NCBI GenBank assembly: GCA_030698375.1
Contig: JAUYLL010000070.1
Coordinates: 1-51,492, forward strand
Source of the DNA: Nocardioides sp.
Lineage (GTDB): Bacteria; Actinomycetota; Actinomycetes; Propionibacteriales; Nocardioidaceae
Reading direction: 5' to 3'
Length of the DNA stretch: 51,492 bases
The translations under genes and the position numbers were made by a program. The notes beneath the pieces are model-generated. The model did no database searches. It was given only the letters and a program-made list of their open reading frames with translations, and was not told the origin of the DNA. Within the stretch, counting starts at the first letter, position 1. Each line of letters begins with the position of its first letter. This document shows, piece by piece, positions 42,563-50,778 of the stretch.

Positions 42563-43141
42563 GTGGCCCTCGAACACGCGATCCTCGTCTCGCTGCGGGA
42601 GCGCCCTGCCTCGGGCCTGGACCTCGATCGCCGATTCAACCGGTCGATCGGGTTCTTCTGGAGCGCCACCCACCAGCAGATCTACCGCGTCCTCAAGGGG
42701 ATGGAGGCCGACGGCTGGGTGACCTCTGTCGCCGTCGAGCAGCAGGGCCGCCCCGACAAGAAGGTCTACGAGGTCACTGCCGCGGGGGCCCGGGAGCTCG
42801 CCGCCTGGCTGTCCTCCCCGATACCGGCGGAGAAGCCCCGCAGCGAGCTCGCGATCCGCCTCCGCGGCGCGTCGTACGGTGACCGCGCGGCCGTCCTGGA
42901 CCGGGTCTCGGAGCAGCGGGCCGACCACGCCACGAGGCTGGAGCACTACGAGATGCTCGCCGCCCGCGACTTCCCGGAGCCGGGGACTCTCACCGGGCAG
43001 GCCCTCGACGCGTACCTCGTGCTGCGCGGAGGCATCCGCCTGGAGCAGATGTGGGTCGACTGGCTCACCGAGTACCTCCATGCCCACGACTCACCGCACG
43101 GATCCCACGCTCCCCGCGACACCGAAGGACAGTCCCTGTGA
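42563..43141 (+). CDS. PadR family transcriptional regulator
   Basis: 192 aa from GTG. The N-terminal winged helix (LEHAILVSLRERPASGLDLDRRFNR, QQIYRVLKGMEADGWVTS) and the C-terminal helical dimerisation domain (about 90-180) are typical of PadR/Vir family repressors. The frame is open to 42527, but the palindrome lies there, so the later GTG is preferred. Its stop overlaps the start of the dienoyl-CoA reductase gene as GTGA, so the regulator is the first gene of a three-gene operon. Confidence 0.88.
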   Translation: MALEHAILVSLRERPASGLDLDRRFNRSIGFFWSATHQQIYRVLKGMEADGWVTSVAVEQQGRPDKKVYEVTAAGARELAAWLSSPIPAEKPRSELAIRLRGASYGDRAAVLDRVSEQRADHATRLEHYEMLAARDFPEPGTLTGQALDAYLVLRGGIRLEQMWVDWLTEYLHAHDSPHGSHAPRDTEGQSL

Positions 43142-45180
43142 CCGACTACCCCCACCTCCTCGAGCCCATCACGCTGGGCGGCACGACGCTGCGCAACCGC
43201 GTGGTCATGGGCTCGATGCACACCGGCCTCGAGGACCGCGCAAAGCACCTGCCCGAGCTCGCGGCGTACCTCGCGGAGCGGGCGCGCGGCGGGGTCGGCC
43301 TCATCGTCACCGGCGGGTTCGCACCCGACGTGCGCGGGTGGCTGCTGCCCTTCGGCTCGCTGATGGCCAGCTCGCGGCAGGCCGACCGGCACAGGCAGGT
43401 CACCGACGCGGTGCACACCGAGGGCGGCGCGATCGCGCTGCAGATCCTGCACGCCGGCCGCTACGGCTACTCCCCGCTGAACGTCTCCGCCTCGGCCCGC
43501 AAGTCACCGATCACGCCGTTCAAGCCCAGCGCGCTGAGCAGCCGCGGGGTCGAGCGCACCGTGGACCACTTCGTGCGGGCTGCGCTGCTCGCCCGCCGGG
43601 CCGGGTACGACGGCATCGAGGTGATGGGGTCCGAGGGCTACCTGATCAACCAGTTCCTCGCCGCGAAGACCAACCAGCGAACCGACGCCTGGGGAGGTAC
43701 GCCGGAGAAGCGGATGCGCTTCCCCGTCGAGGTCGTGCGCCGGATCCGCGAGGCGCTCGGCGAGGACTTCCTGGTGATGTACCGGATCTCGCTGCTCGAC
43801 CTCGTCGAGGACGGGCAGACCTGGGACGAGGTCGTCGCGCTGGCCAAGGCGCTCGAAGAGGCGGGCGCCTCGGTGCTCAACACCGGCATCGGCTGGCACG
43901 AGGCCCGCGTGCCCACGATCCTCACGCAGGTCCCTCGCGGAGCCTGGTCTGGCGCGACCGCCCGCCTCAAGCCCGAAGTCGCGATCCCGGTGTGCGCCTC
44001 GAACCGCATCAACACCCCCGAGGTCGCGGAGCGGATCCTCGCCGCCGGGCAGGCCGACCTCGTGTCGATGGCACGGCCGCTGCTGGCGGACCCGGACTTC
44101 GTGAGCAAGGCGGCGGCCGGCCGGGCCGACGAGATCAACACGTGCATCGCCTGCAACCAGGCCTGCCTCGACCACGCCTTCGCGAACAAGCGGGCCACCT
44201 GTCTGGTGAACCCTCGGGCCGCCCGGGAGACGGAGCTCGTCCTCCTCCCCGTCCCCGAGCCGCGCCGCAAGAAGGTGGCTGTCGTGGGGGCCGGACCGGC
44301 GGGTCTCGCCACGGCCCTTGCAGCGGCCGAACGGGGCCACGAGGTCACGGTCTTCGAGGCGCGGCCCCACGTCGGGGGCCAGTTCCGTCTGGCCATGGAG
44401 GTCCCGGGCAAGGAGGAGTTCGCCGAGACGCTGCGCTACTACACCCGTCGGATGGAGGTCGTCGGCGTCGACGTACGGCTCTCCACCCGGGCCGGCGTCG
44501 AGGAACTGCGCGACTTCGACCACGTGGTGGTCGCTACCGGGGTCGTGCCGCGCATCCCGGAGCTGGACGGCATCGCGCCCGGGGAGCGCCACCCCAAAGT
44601 GGCCACCTACGCAGAGGTGCTCGACGGCTCGGTGGTCCCCGGCCCGAAGGTGGCGGTGATGGGAGCCGGTGGCATCGGCGTCGACGTCAGCCACTACCTC
44701 AGCCACGACCTCGACGAGTCCCTGGACGAGTGGATGGCCCACTGGGGCGTCGGCGACCCGGCCCTCCACCCCGGCGGCCTCACCGAGAAGAAGGCCCGCA
44801 CCCCCGCGCGCGAGGTGTGGCTGCTCCAGCGCAAGAGCACCTCGATCGGCAAGGGGCTGGGCAAGACGTCGGGCTGGGCGCACCGGGCGGTCCTGAGGGA
44901 CTCCGGCGTGCAGATGCTGCCCGGCGTCGTCTACGAGCGCGTCGACCACGAGGGGCTGCACATCCGGGTCGGGGCGACCGACGACGAGCCCGGCGAGCCC
45001 CGGGTCCTCGACGTCGACCACGTCGTGGTCTGCACCGGCCAGGAGTCCGAGCGCGGGCTGTACGACGACCTGCTGGCGGCCGGGGTTCGGGCCCACCTGG
45101 TCGGCGGGGCTGACGTGGCGGCCGAGCTCGACGCCAAGCGCGCCATCCGGCAGGGCACCGAGATCGCGGCGTCTCTGTGA
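43138..45180 (+). CDS. fadH: NADPH-dependent 2,4-dienoyl-CoA reductase-type enzyme (FadH/OYE-like)
   Basis: 680 aa. An N-terminal old-yellow-enzyme TIM barrel binds FMN (residues about 5-330; QILHAGRYGYSP, GYLINQFLAAKTNQRTDAWGG). The 4Fe-4S cysteines are C336, C339, C343 and C355. The C-terminal FAD/NAD(P) domain starts with VAVVGAGPAGLATA at 380. Such enzymes reduce 2,4-dienoyl-CoA during unsaturated fatty acid oxidation; close relatives act on other alkenes or on trimethylamine, so the substrate is not certain. GTG overlaps the PadR stop as GTGA, and its own stop overlaps the next GTG the same way. Confidence 0.92.
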   Translation: MTDYPHLLEPITLGGTTLRNRVVMGSMHTGLEDRAKHLPELAAYLAERARGGVGLIVTGGFAPDVRGWLLPFGSLMASSRQADRHRQVTDAVHTEGGAIALQILHAGRYGYSPLNVSASARKSPITPFKPSALSSRGVERTVDHFVRAALLARRAGYDGIEVMGSEGYLINQFLAAKTNQRTDAWGGTPEKRMRFPVEVVRRIREALGEDFLVMYRISLLDLVEDGQTWDEVVALAKALEEAGASVLNTGIGWHEARVPTILTQVPRGAWSGATARLKPEVAIPVCASNRINTPEVAERILAAGQADLVSMARPLLADPDFVSKAAAGRADEINTCIACNQACLDHAFANKRATCLVNPRAARETELVLLPVPEPRRKKVAVVGAGPAGLATALAAAERGHEVTVFEARPHVGGQFRLAMEVPGKEEFAETLRYYTRRMEVVGVDVRLSTRAGVEELRDFDHVVVATGVVPRIPELDGIAPGERHPKVATYAEVLDGSVVPGPKVAVMGAGGIGVDVSHYLSHDLDESLDEWMAHWGVGDPALHPGGLTEKKARTPAREVWLLQRKSTSIGKGLGKTSGWAHRAVLRDSGVQMLPGVVYERVDHEGLHIRVGATDDEPGEPRVLDVDHVVVCTGQESERGLYDDLLAAGVRAHLVGGADVAAELDAKRAIRQGTEIAASL

Positions 45181-46079
45181 CCCGGACGATCAGTGACCGG
45201 CCCAGCGACGCCGTCGACTCCAGCGGTGAGGCGGCCGACATCCTCTCCACGGGGAGGCTCGCCTACGTGGCCATCGACACGGGGCGGGGCCCGTTGGTCA
45301 CCCCCGTCCTGTACGGCGTCGCGGGTGGGCACCTGTGGTTCGTGACCAACCGGAACGCGCTGAAGGCCAGGGTGCTGCGCACACGGCCGCACACCGCCTG
45401 CGTGGTGCGCGCCGGCAACCGAGCCGTCGTCATGACCGGAAGGGCCCGACTGCTGTCCCCGACCCACCCCGGCGACTTCCTCACCTCGCCGGCCCACCTC
45501 ACCCAGGTCCCGTTCGCCGCCTCGTCATGGGCGATGCGCAACCCACGCCAGGTCCTGGGCTTCCTCCGCGACGGCGTGCTGTTCCCGAGCCGGGTGATGC
45601 CCCAGGACATGGTCCTGGTCGAGCTGCTTCCCGAGACGACCCGGGTCGTGGATCACGACTCGTCCCTCGACATCCCACCCACGGCGGCCGCAGCCACTCC
45701 GGACCGGACACGCCGCAGCCGCTCCCAACGGGCGGCCCTGCCTGCCGAGCTCGCCGGCCTCGTGAGCAGCCGGCAGGGAGTCCTGGGCCTCTCCACCCCG
45801 CGCGGTCCGATCGCAGTGCCGGTCACCTGGGATCACCGCCGACAGGTCGCGGTCCTGCCACCCGGCACCCAATTGCCCTTCGAGACCGCACCCGCCTGCC
45901 TCACCCTCGACGAACCCGTGCATCACCGGCCCACCGATCAACGCGGCATCGTGCTGCGTGGCCGGGCGGTGACGCTCGACGGCTTCCGCACCGACCCTCC
46001 GAGCGTCGCCCTCGACACCCGTCGCATCACCTACTGGTCCGGCTTCGAGACCGCCACGACGGACCTGACTGCCCGCTGA
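45177..46079 (+). CDS. pyridoxamine 5'-phosphate oxidase-like (split-barrel flavin-binding) protein
   Basis: 300 aa with two consecutive split-barrel halves. The first (about 15-140: AADILSTGRLAYVAIDT, PLVTPVLYG, LWFVTNRNALKARVLR) is clearly PNPOx/FMN-reductase-like. The second (about 185-295: RGPIAVPVTWD, CLTLDEP) is a weaker repeat of the same fold. Such proteins bind FMN, F420 or heme. GTG overlaps the fadH stop as GTGA, so it is co-translated with the reductase. A role in the same redox step is likely, but the cofactor is unknown. Confidence 0.75.
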   Translation: MTRTISDRPSDAVDSSGEAADILSTGRLAYVAIDTGRGPLVTPVLYGVAGGHLWFVTNRNALKARVLRTRPHTACVVRAGNRAVVMTGRARLLSPTHPGDFLTSPAHLTQVPFAASSWAMRNPRQVLGFLRDGVLFPSRVMPQDMVLVELLPETTRVVDHDSSLDIPPTAAAATPDRTRRSRSQRAALPAELAGLVSSRQGVLGLSTPRGPIAVPVTWDHRRQVAVLPPGTQLPFETAPACLTLDEPVHHRPTDQRGIVLRGRAVTLDGFRTDPPSVALDTRRITYWSGFETATTDLTAR

Positions 46080-46141
46080 ACCGGGCGCTATCGATCCGGA
46101 GAAGCGCGAATTGCGCAGTGCTGCGTGCCATCCTCACTCCC

Positions 46142-47311
46142 GTGACCCTCCCGAAGATCCCGCGCGACCGCACCGACGACTACAGCAGCGACGCGATCGC
46201 CGCACGCCAGGAGCTGCTCCGCGCGCAGACCGGTTCTCCGGTGCAGCACGTGGCGTCGTACTCCCTGGACCCCTCGACGCTGCCCGGCAACGTCGAGCAC
46301 TTCGTCGGGGTGGCGCAGGTGCCGATGGGGCTAGCCGGTCCGCTGCTGGTCAACGGCGAGCACGCGCAAGGGGAGTTCTACGTCCCGCTGGCGACGACGG
46401 AGGGCACGCTCGTCGCGTCGTACAACCGCGGCATGAAGCTGTGCCGCGACGCCGGTGGCATCACCACCACTGTGCTCGACGACAAGATGCAGCGCGCGCC
46501 GGTGTTCAGCTTCGAGAACGCGCGCGACGCGCGGGACTTCGCGGTCTGGATGGGCGAGCACTTCGAGGAGATCGCAGCGGCGGCGGGGGAGACGACCACC
46601 TCGGGTCAGCTCGTCGAGATCCAGCAATTCCCGGTCTCCAAGCTGCTCTACACCCGCTTCAACTACACGACCGGCGACGCCGCGGGCCAGAACATGACCG
46701 GCAAGGCGACGTTCGCCGCCTGTGCGTGGATCAAGCAGCACTACCCGGGCGAGGTGCACTTCCTCCTCGAAGGGCAGTTCGCCACCGACAAGAAGACCTC
46801 TGTGGTCAACATGCTCCACACCCGCGGCAAGCGCGTGGTCGCCGAGATCACCCTCCCCGCCGCGCTGGTCGAGGAGCAGATGAACGTCACCACCGACAAG
46901 CTGTACGCCGCCCGCATGCGTGGCCAGCTCGGCGCGATCATGTCGGTCACCAACAACAACGGGAACCACTCCGCCAACGGCATCACCGCAATGTTCATCG
47001 CCACCGGCCAGGACGTCGCCAACGTCGCGGAGTCCTCCGCCCTCTACGGCTTCTCCGAGCTGCTGCCCAACGGCGACTTCTACGCCTCCGTCACGCTGCC
47101 CTCGCTCATCGTCGCCACGTACGGCGGCGGCACCAGCCTCGCCACCCAGCGCGAGTGCCTCGAGATGCTCGACTGCTACGGCGCCGGCAAGGTGCGCAAG
47201 CTCGCCGAGATCATCGCCGCCACCGTCCTCGCCGGCGAGCTCTCCCTCGGCTCCGCCGTGGTCGCGGAGGAGTGGGTGCAGGCGCACGACGACTTCGGGC
47301 GCAACCGGTAG
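46142..47311 (+). CDS. hydroxymethylglutaryl-CoA reductase (class I-type, NADPH)
   Basis: 389 aa. Catalytic residues match class I HMG-CoA reductase: Glu87 (TTEGTLVAS), Lys217 (TDKK), Asp291 (GQD) and His382 (AHDDFGRN), with the cofactor motif GDAAGQNM at 178-185. The enzyme makes mevalonate from HMG-CoA. The GTG start has no strong ribosome site; another in-frame GTG lies 24 nt upstream. No other mevalonate-pathway gene is in the window, which is notable because most actinobacteria use the MEP route. Confidence 0.9.
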   Translation: MTLPKIPRDRTDDYSSDAIAARQELLRAQTGSPVQHVASYSLDPSTLPGNVEHFVGVAQVPMGLAGPLLVNGEHAQGEFYVPLATTEGTLVASYNRGMKLCRDAGGITTTVLDDKMQRAPVFSFENARDARDFAVWMGEHFEEIAAAAGETTTSGQLVEIQQFPVSKLLYTRFNYTTGDAAGQNMTGKATFAACAWIKQHYPGEVHFLLEGQFATDKKTSVVNMLHTRGKRVVAEITLPAALVEEQMNVTTDKLYAARMRGQLGAIMSVTNNNGNHSANGITAMFIATGQDVANVAESSALYGFSELLPNGDFYASVTLPSLIVATYGGGTSLATQRECLEMLDCYGAGKVRKLAEIIAATVLAGELSLGSAVVAEEWVQAHDDFGRNR

Positions 47312-47349
47312 GAACCGAACTGTCGGTGGTGCCGTGCATAGTGCGGGGC

Positions 47350-48675
47350 ATGGACGAGTTCGAGGAGTTCGACGGGTCGGGAGACCTGGCGGATGCTCTC
47401 GTGCTCGACACCCGTGAGCTTGCCTCGCTCGCTGCAGACGATCTGCTCGATGTCGCGGGGGAGCAGAAGGGGCTGGCGCGGCTGTTGGCGACGAACCAGC
47501 TGGTGATCGCTGCCCGGTACGCCGGCCTGCACCGTGATCCTGCCGGGGCCCGCGGACAGCACACCGAGCAGGTGCGACAGGTCCAGCTCGCGGGTGAGGG
47601 CTCGGCGTTGGTCTCGGAGTACGCGCCCCTGGCGCTGGGTCACGCGCTCGGTACGACGGCGGACTCGGCGACGGCGCTCATGGCCCACGCGCTGGAGCTG
47701 CGCGACCGGCTGCCGGCGCTGTGGGCGCGGGTCACGGCAGGTGAGGTCGAGGCGTGGCGGGCCCGGCAGGTCGCCGCGGTGACCCTGCCGGAGTCACCCG
47801 AGGTGGTGGCGCTGGTCGATGAGGACCTGGCCACCACGACGCGGGCGATCCACACCCCGACCGCGACCGACGCCGTCACCGCCGCGGTCGCCCAGTTGGA
47901 TGCTGAGGAAGCGGCGCGCCGCGAAGCAGTCCGTGCCGACAGGCGCGGCGTGCACCTGGACCGCGAACGGCTCACCGGCCTGCCGGAGCGGTGGACCGAC
48001 CTCCATGGCCGTCTGGACACCCCGGACGCCGAGGCGCTGGACGCCACGCTCGACCGGCTCGCGGACGTGCTGGAGCGCAACGCCATGGTGGGAGCGCCGC
48101 ACGACCCTGATCTGGCGATGACGCATCGGCACTGGCGTGCCCGCGCCCTCGGTCTGCTGGCCGACCCGCACCTGGCGGCCGAGGTCCTCGACTCGGCTGC
48201 GACTGGGGAGCAGGTCGAGACCCGCCGCGGCACCGCGGTCCTCTACGTCCACGTCCGCGTACAGGACGACCAGCTTGCTCCGGCCGTGGACCTGGAGCGG
48301 TACGGCACCACCACCCTCGACCTGGCGCGGGCCTGGCTCGGCGAACGATCGAAGCTCCAGGTCCGGCCGGTGCTGCATCCCGACCGCGCCGACGCCGTGG
48401 ATGTCCACGACCCACCCGAGTGGATGCGCGAGCTCGTCATCCTGCGGGACAGGACCTGCGTCTTCCCCGGCTGCCGCACCAGCGCCCGAAGATCCGACCT
48501 CGACCACATCGAGCCCTACGTCCCACCCGACGACGGTGGACCACCGGGCCAGACCCGACCAGAGAACCTCGCCGCGCTCTGCAGACGCCACCACCGGTGG
48601 AAGACCCACGGCGGCTGGACTTACCGGCGCGCCGGCGAGGGCTACACCTGGGACCCGCCAGCCCGCGCGGCCTGA
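47350..48675 (+). CDS. DUF222 - HNH endonuclease domain protein
   Basis: 441 aa. A long helical DUF222 region (about 15-330) is followed by an HNH domain (about 370-430) with zinc cysteines CVFPGC, the DLDHIEPY strand, and LCRRHHRWKTHGGW. This architecture occurs in many copies in actinobacterial genomes, with no proven target. The ATG is 39 nt after the HMG-CoA reductase stop. Similar copies have been linked to mobile DNA, but no inverted repeats or integrase are visible here. Confidence 0.88.
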   Translation: MDEFEEFDGSGDLADALVLDTRELASLAADDLLDVAGEQKGLARLLATNQLVIAARYAGLHRDPAGARGQHTEQVRQVQLAGEGSALVSEYAPLALGHALGTTADSATALMAHALELRDRLPALWARVTAGEVEAWRARQVAAVTLPESPEVVALVDEDLATTTRAIHTPTATDAVTAAVAQLDAEEAARREAVRADRRGVHLDRERLTGLPERWTDLHGRLDTPDAEALDATLDRLADVLERNAMVGAPHDPDLAMTHRHWRARALGLLADPHLAAEVLDSAATGEQVETRRGTAVLYVHVRVQDDQLAPAVDLERYGTTTLDLARAWLGERSKLQVRPVLHPDRADAVDVHDPPEWMRELVILRDRTCVFPGCRTSARRSDLDHIEPYVPPDDGGPPGQTRPENLAALCRRHHRWKTHGGWTYRRAGEGYTWDPPARAA

Positions 48676-48795
48676 TCGCTGGGACGGTGCCGAAGGTCGA
48701 CGCCGCCTCCCGGTGGCAGTCCTGTCAATCGACTGCTGCGACGAGGGCCGACGTCCTACGGTGCCACTGGCCACCCGATCTATGAGGAGCATCCG

Positions 48796-49287
48796 ATGTC
48801 GAACGACCAGCCCACTGTGCCCGCACCCACCTCTGCACCGCCGTTCCCGGCGCCGTCGGGGCCGGCCTCCACGGCGTATGCCGGTGGGGTGCCCGTCGGT
48901 GCACCCCACGGTCACGGGCCGGTCGGCAAGATCCGGAGCACAGGCACGTGCCTGGCGCTGATGGTGGTCACGCTGGGCATCTACTCCCTCGTGTGGTTCT
49001 TCAAGGTCCACAAGGAGATGAAGCTCCACACCAACCAGGGTCTCGGTGGTGGCGTCGCGCTGCTGCTGAGCATCGTGGTCGGCTTCGTGATGCCGTTCTT
49101 CACGGCGAGCGAGGTGGGCAAGCTCTACATCAGCCGTGGACAGCGCGCGCCGGTCGCCGGGGTCACCGGGCTCTGGTACTTGCTGCTGGGTTGGTTCTTC
49201 CTCGTCGGGGTGATCGTCTGGTTCGTGAAGGTCAACGGTGCGCTGAACAACTACTGGAGCTCGCACGCCGCGTCCGGAAGTTCCTGA
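48796..49287 (+). CDS. DUF4234 membrane protein
   Basis: 163 aa. A Pro/Ala/Gly-rich N terminus (1-40) precedes the DUF4234 domain with three hydrophobic segments (about 50-68, 86-104 and 125-145). The domain starts STGTCLALMVVTLGIYSLVWFFKVHKEM and carries NNYW near the end. The family is common in actinobacteria and its function is unknown. GAGGAGC lies 7 nt before the ATG. Confidence 0.85.
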   Translation: MSNDQPTVPAPTSAPPFPAPSGPASTAYAGGVPVGAPHGHGPVGKIRSTGTCLALMVVTLGIYSLVWFFKVHKEMKLHTNQGLGGGVALLLSIVVGFVMPFFTASEVGKLYISRGQRAPVAGVTGLWYLLLGWFFLVGVIVWFVKVNGALNNYWSSHAASGSS

Positions 49288-49309
49288 CCCCGAGCGACGT
49301 TGTCCGCAC

Positions 49310-50329
49310 ATGAAGAACATCGGCTTCCTGTCTTTCGGGCACTGGTCGCCCTCACCGCACTCGGCGACCCGCACAGCGTCCGACGCGCTGCTGCAGTCGG
49401 TCGAGCTCGCGGTCGCGGCCGAGGAGCTGGGGGCCGACGGTGCGTACTTCCGCGTCCACCACTTCGCCCGCCAGCTGGCCTCACCGTTCCCGCTGCTGGC
49501 GGCCGCGGGAGCGCGGACGAGCCGGATCGAGCTCGGCACCGGCGTGATCGACATGCGCTACGAGAACCCGCTGTCCATGGCGGAGGACGCCGGTGCCGCG
49601 GACCTGCTCTCCGGTGGCCGCCTGCAGCTCGGCATCAGCCGCGGCTCACCGGAGCAGGTCGTCGACGGTTACCGCTACTTCGGCCACGTCCCGTCCGAGG
49701 GCCAGGACCACGCAGCCATGGCCCGTGAGCACACCCGCGTCCTGCTCGAGGTCCTCGACGGTGAGGGCTTCGCCGAGCCCAACCCGCGGCCGATGCTCCC
49801 CAACCCGCCCGGGCTGCTTCGCATCGAGCCGCACTCGCCTGGCCTGCGCCAGCGCATCTGGTGGGGTGCAGGCTCACGCGCCACGGCCGAGTGGGCCGGC
49901 GAGAGAGGTATGAACCTGATGAGCTCCACCCTTCTCACCGAGGACACCGGAGTGCCGTTCCACCAGCTCCAAGCCGAGCAGATCGCGCTCTTCCGCAAGG
50001 CCTGGGAGGCCGCGGGGCACGCGCACGAGCCCCGCGTCTCGGTCAGCCGCAGCATCTTCCCGCTCGTCAACGACCAGGACCGCGCCTACTTCGGTCACGA
50101 GGGCAGCAGCCAGGACCAGGTCGGCATGCTCGAGGGCGGCCCGGCCCGCTTCGGCAAGACGTACGCCGGCGAGCCCGACCAGCTGGTCAAGGAGCTGGCC
50201 GAGGACGAGGCCGTTGCCGCCGCGGACACGCTGCTGCTGACGGTCCCCAACCAGCTGGGGATCGACTACAACGCCCACGTCCTGGAGGCCGTGCTCACCC
50301 ACCTCGCCCCGGAGCTGGGATGGCGATGA
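49310..50329 (+). CDS. LLM-class flavin-dependent oxidoreductase
   Basis: 339-aa luciferase-like TIM barrel: MKNIGFLSFGHW start, VELAVAAEELGADGAYFRVHHF (about 30-51), GTGVIDMRYENPLSMAEDA and LLSGGRLQLGISRGSPEQ. The cofactor may be FMN or F420; F420-dependent members are common in actinobacteria. A central insert (about 115-175) varies among relatives. The stop overlaps an ATG of the next gene (ATGA at 50326-50329), so the two are coupled. Confidence 0.9.
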   Translation: MKNIGFLSFGHWSPSPHSATRTASDALLQSVELAVAAEELGADGAYFRVHHFARQLASPFPLLAAAGARTSRIELGTGVIDMRYENPLSMAEDAGAADLLSGGRLQLGISRGSPEQVVDGYRYFGHVPSEGQDHAAMAREHTRVLLEVLDGEGFAEPNPRPMLPNPPGLLRIEPHSPGLRQRIWWGAGSRATAEWAGERGMNLMSSTLLTEDTGVPFHQLQAEQIALFRKAWEAAGHAHEPRVSVSRSIFPLVNDQDRAYFGHEGSSQDQVGMLEGGPARFGKTYAGEPDQLVKELAEDEAVAAADTLLLTVPNQLGIDYNAHVLEAVLTHLAPELGWR

Positions 50330-50760
50330 ACCAGCGCGACCGCGACGACGAGGGTCGACCCAAGCAGGCGCGGCCCCGGGACGCACTCGGCCGCCCACTG
50401 CCGTACGGCGTCGAGGGCGTCGAGCCGGTGTCGGAGGATCCGCTGCCCCCGCACGAGACGGTGACGACGGCCATGGCGCTCCTGGAGGAGGGCCGACCGT
50501 TCTCCGCCCACGAGGTCTTCGAGGCCCGGTGGAAGGACGCGCCCGAGACGGAGCAGGAGTTCTGGCAGGGCCTCGCGCAGCTCTGCGTCGCGATCACCCA
50601 CGCCCTGCGCGGCAACGCCACCGGCGCCCGCCGGCTGCTCGAGCGCGGCGCGCCGCGGGTCGAGGAGCACGTCGCCGCGGGCGGGCCGACGTACGGGCTC
50701 GACGCCCTGGCGCTGGTCGCTCGAGCACGCGCGCACGCGGAGGGCCGCGAGGTGCCGTGA
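50320..50760 (+). CDS. DUF309 domain protein
   Basis: 146 aa. After a charged N terminus (1-45) comes the DUF309 helical domain, LLEEGRPFSAHEVFEARWKDAPETEQEFWQGLAQLCVAITHALRGNATGARRLLERG, with its HEVFE-W and FWQGLAQ motifs. The function is unknown. ATG at 50320 is used because GGAG lies 5 nt upstream; ATG at 50326, overlapping the previous stop as ATGA, is the alternative. It is translated with the LLM oxidoreductase. Confidence 0.87.
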   Translation: MAMNQRDRDDEGRPKQARPRDALGRPLPYGVEGVEPVSEDPLPPHETVTTAMALLEEGRPFSAHEVFEARWKDAPETEQEFWQGLAQLCVAITHALRGNATGARRLLERGAPRVEEHVAAGGPTYGLDALALVARARAHAEGREVP

Positions 50761-50778
50761 CTCAGCCCGAGGGGGCCG

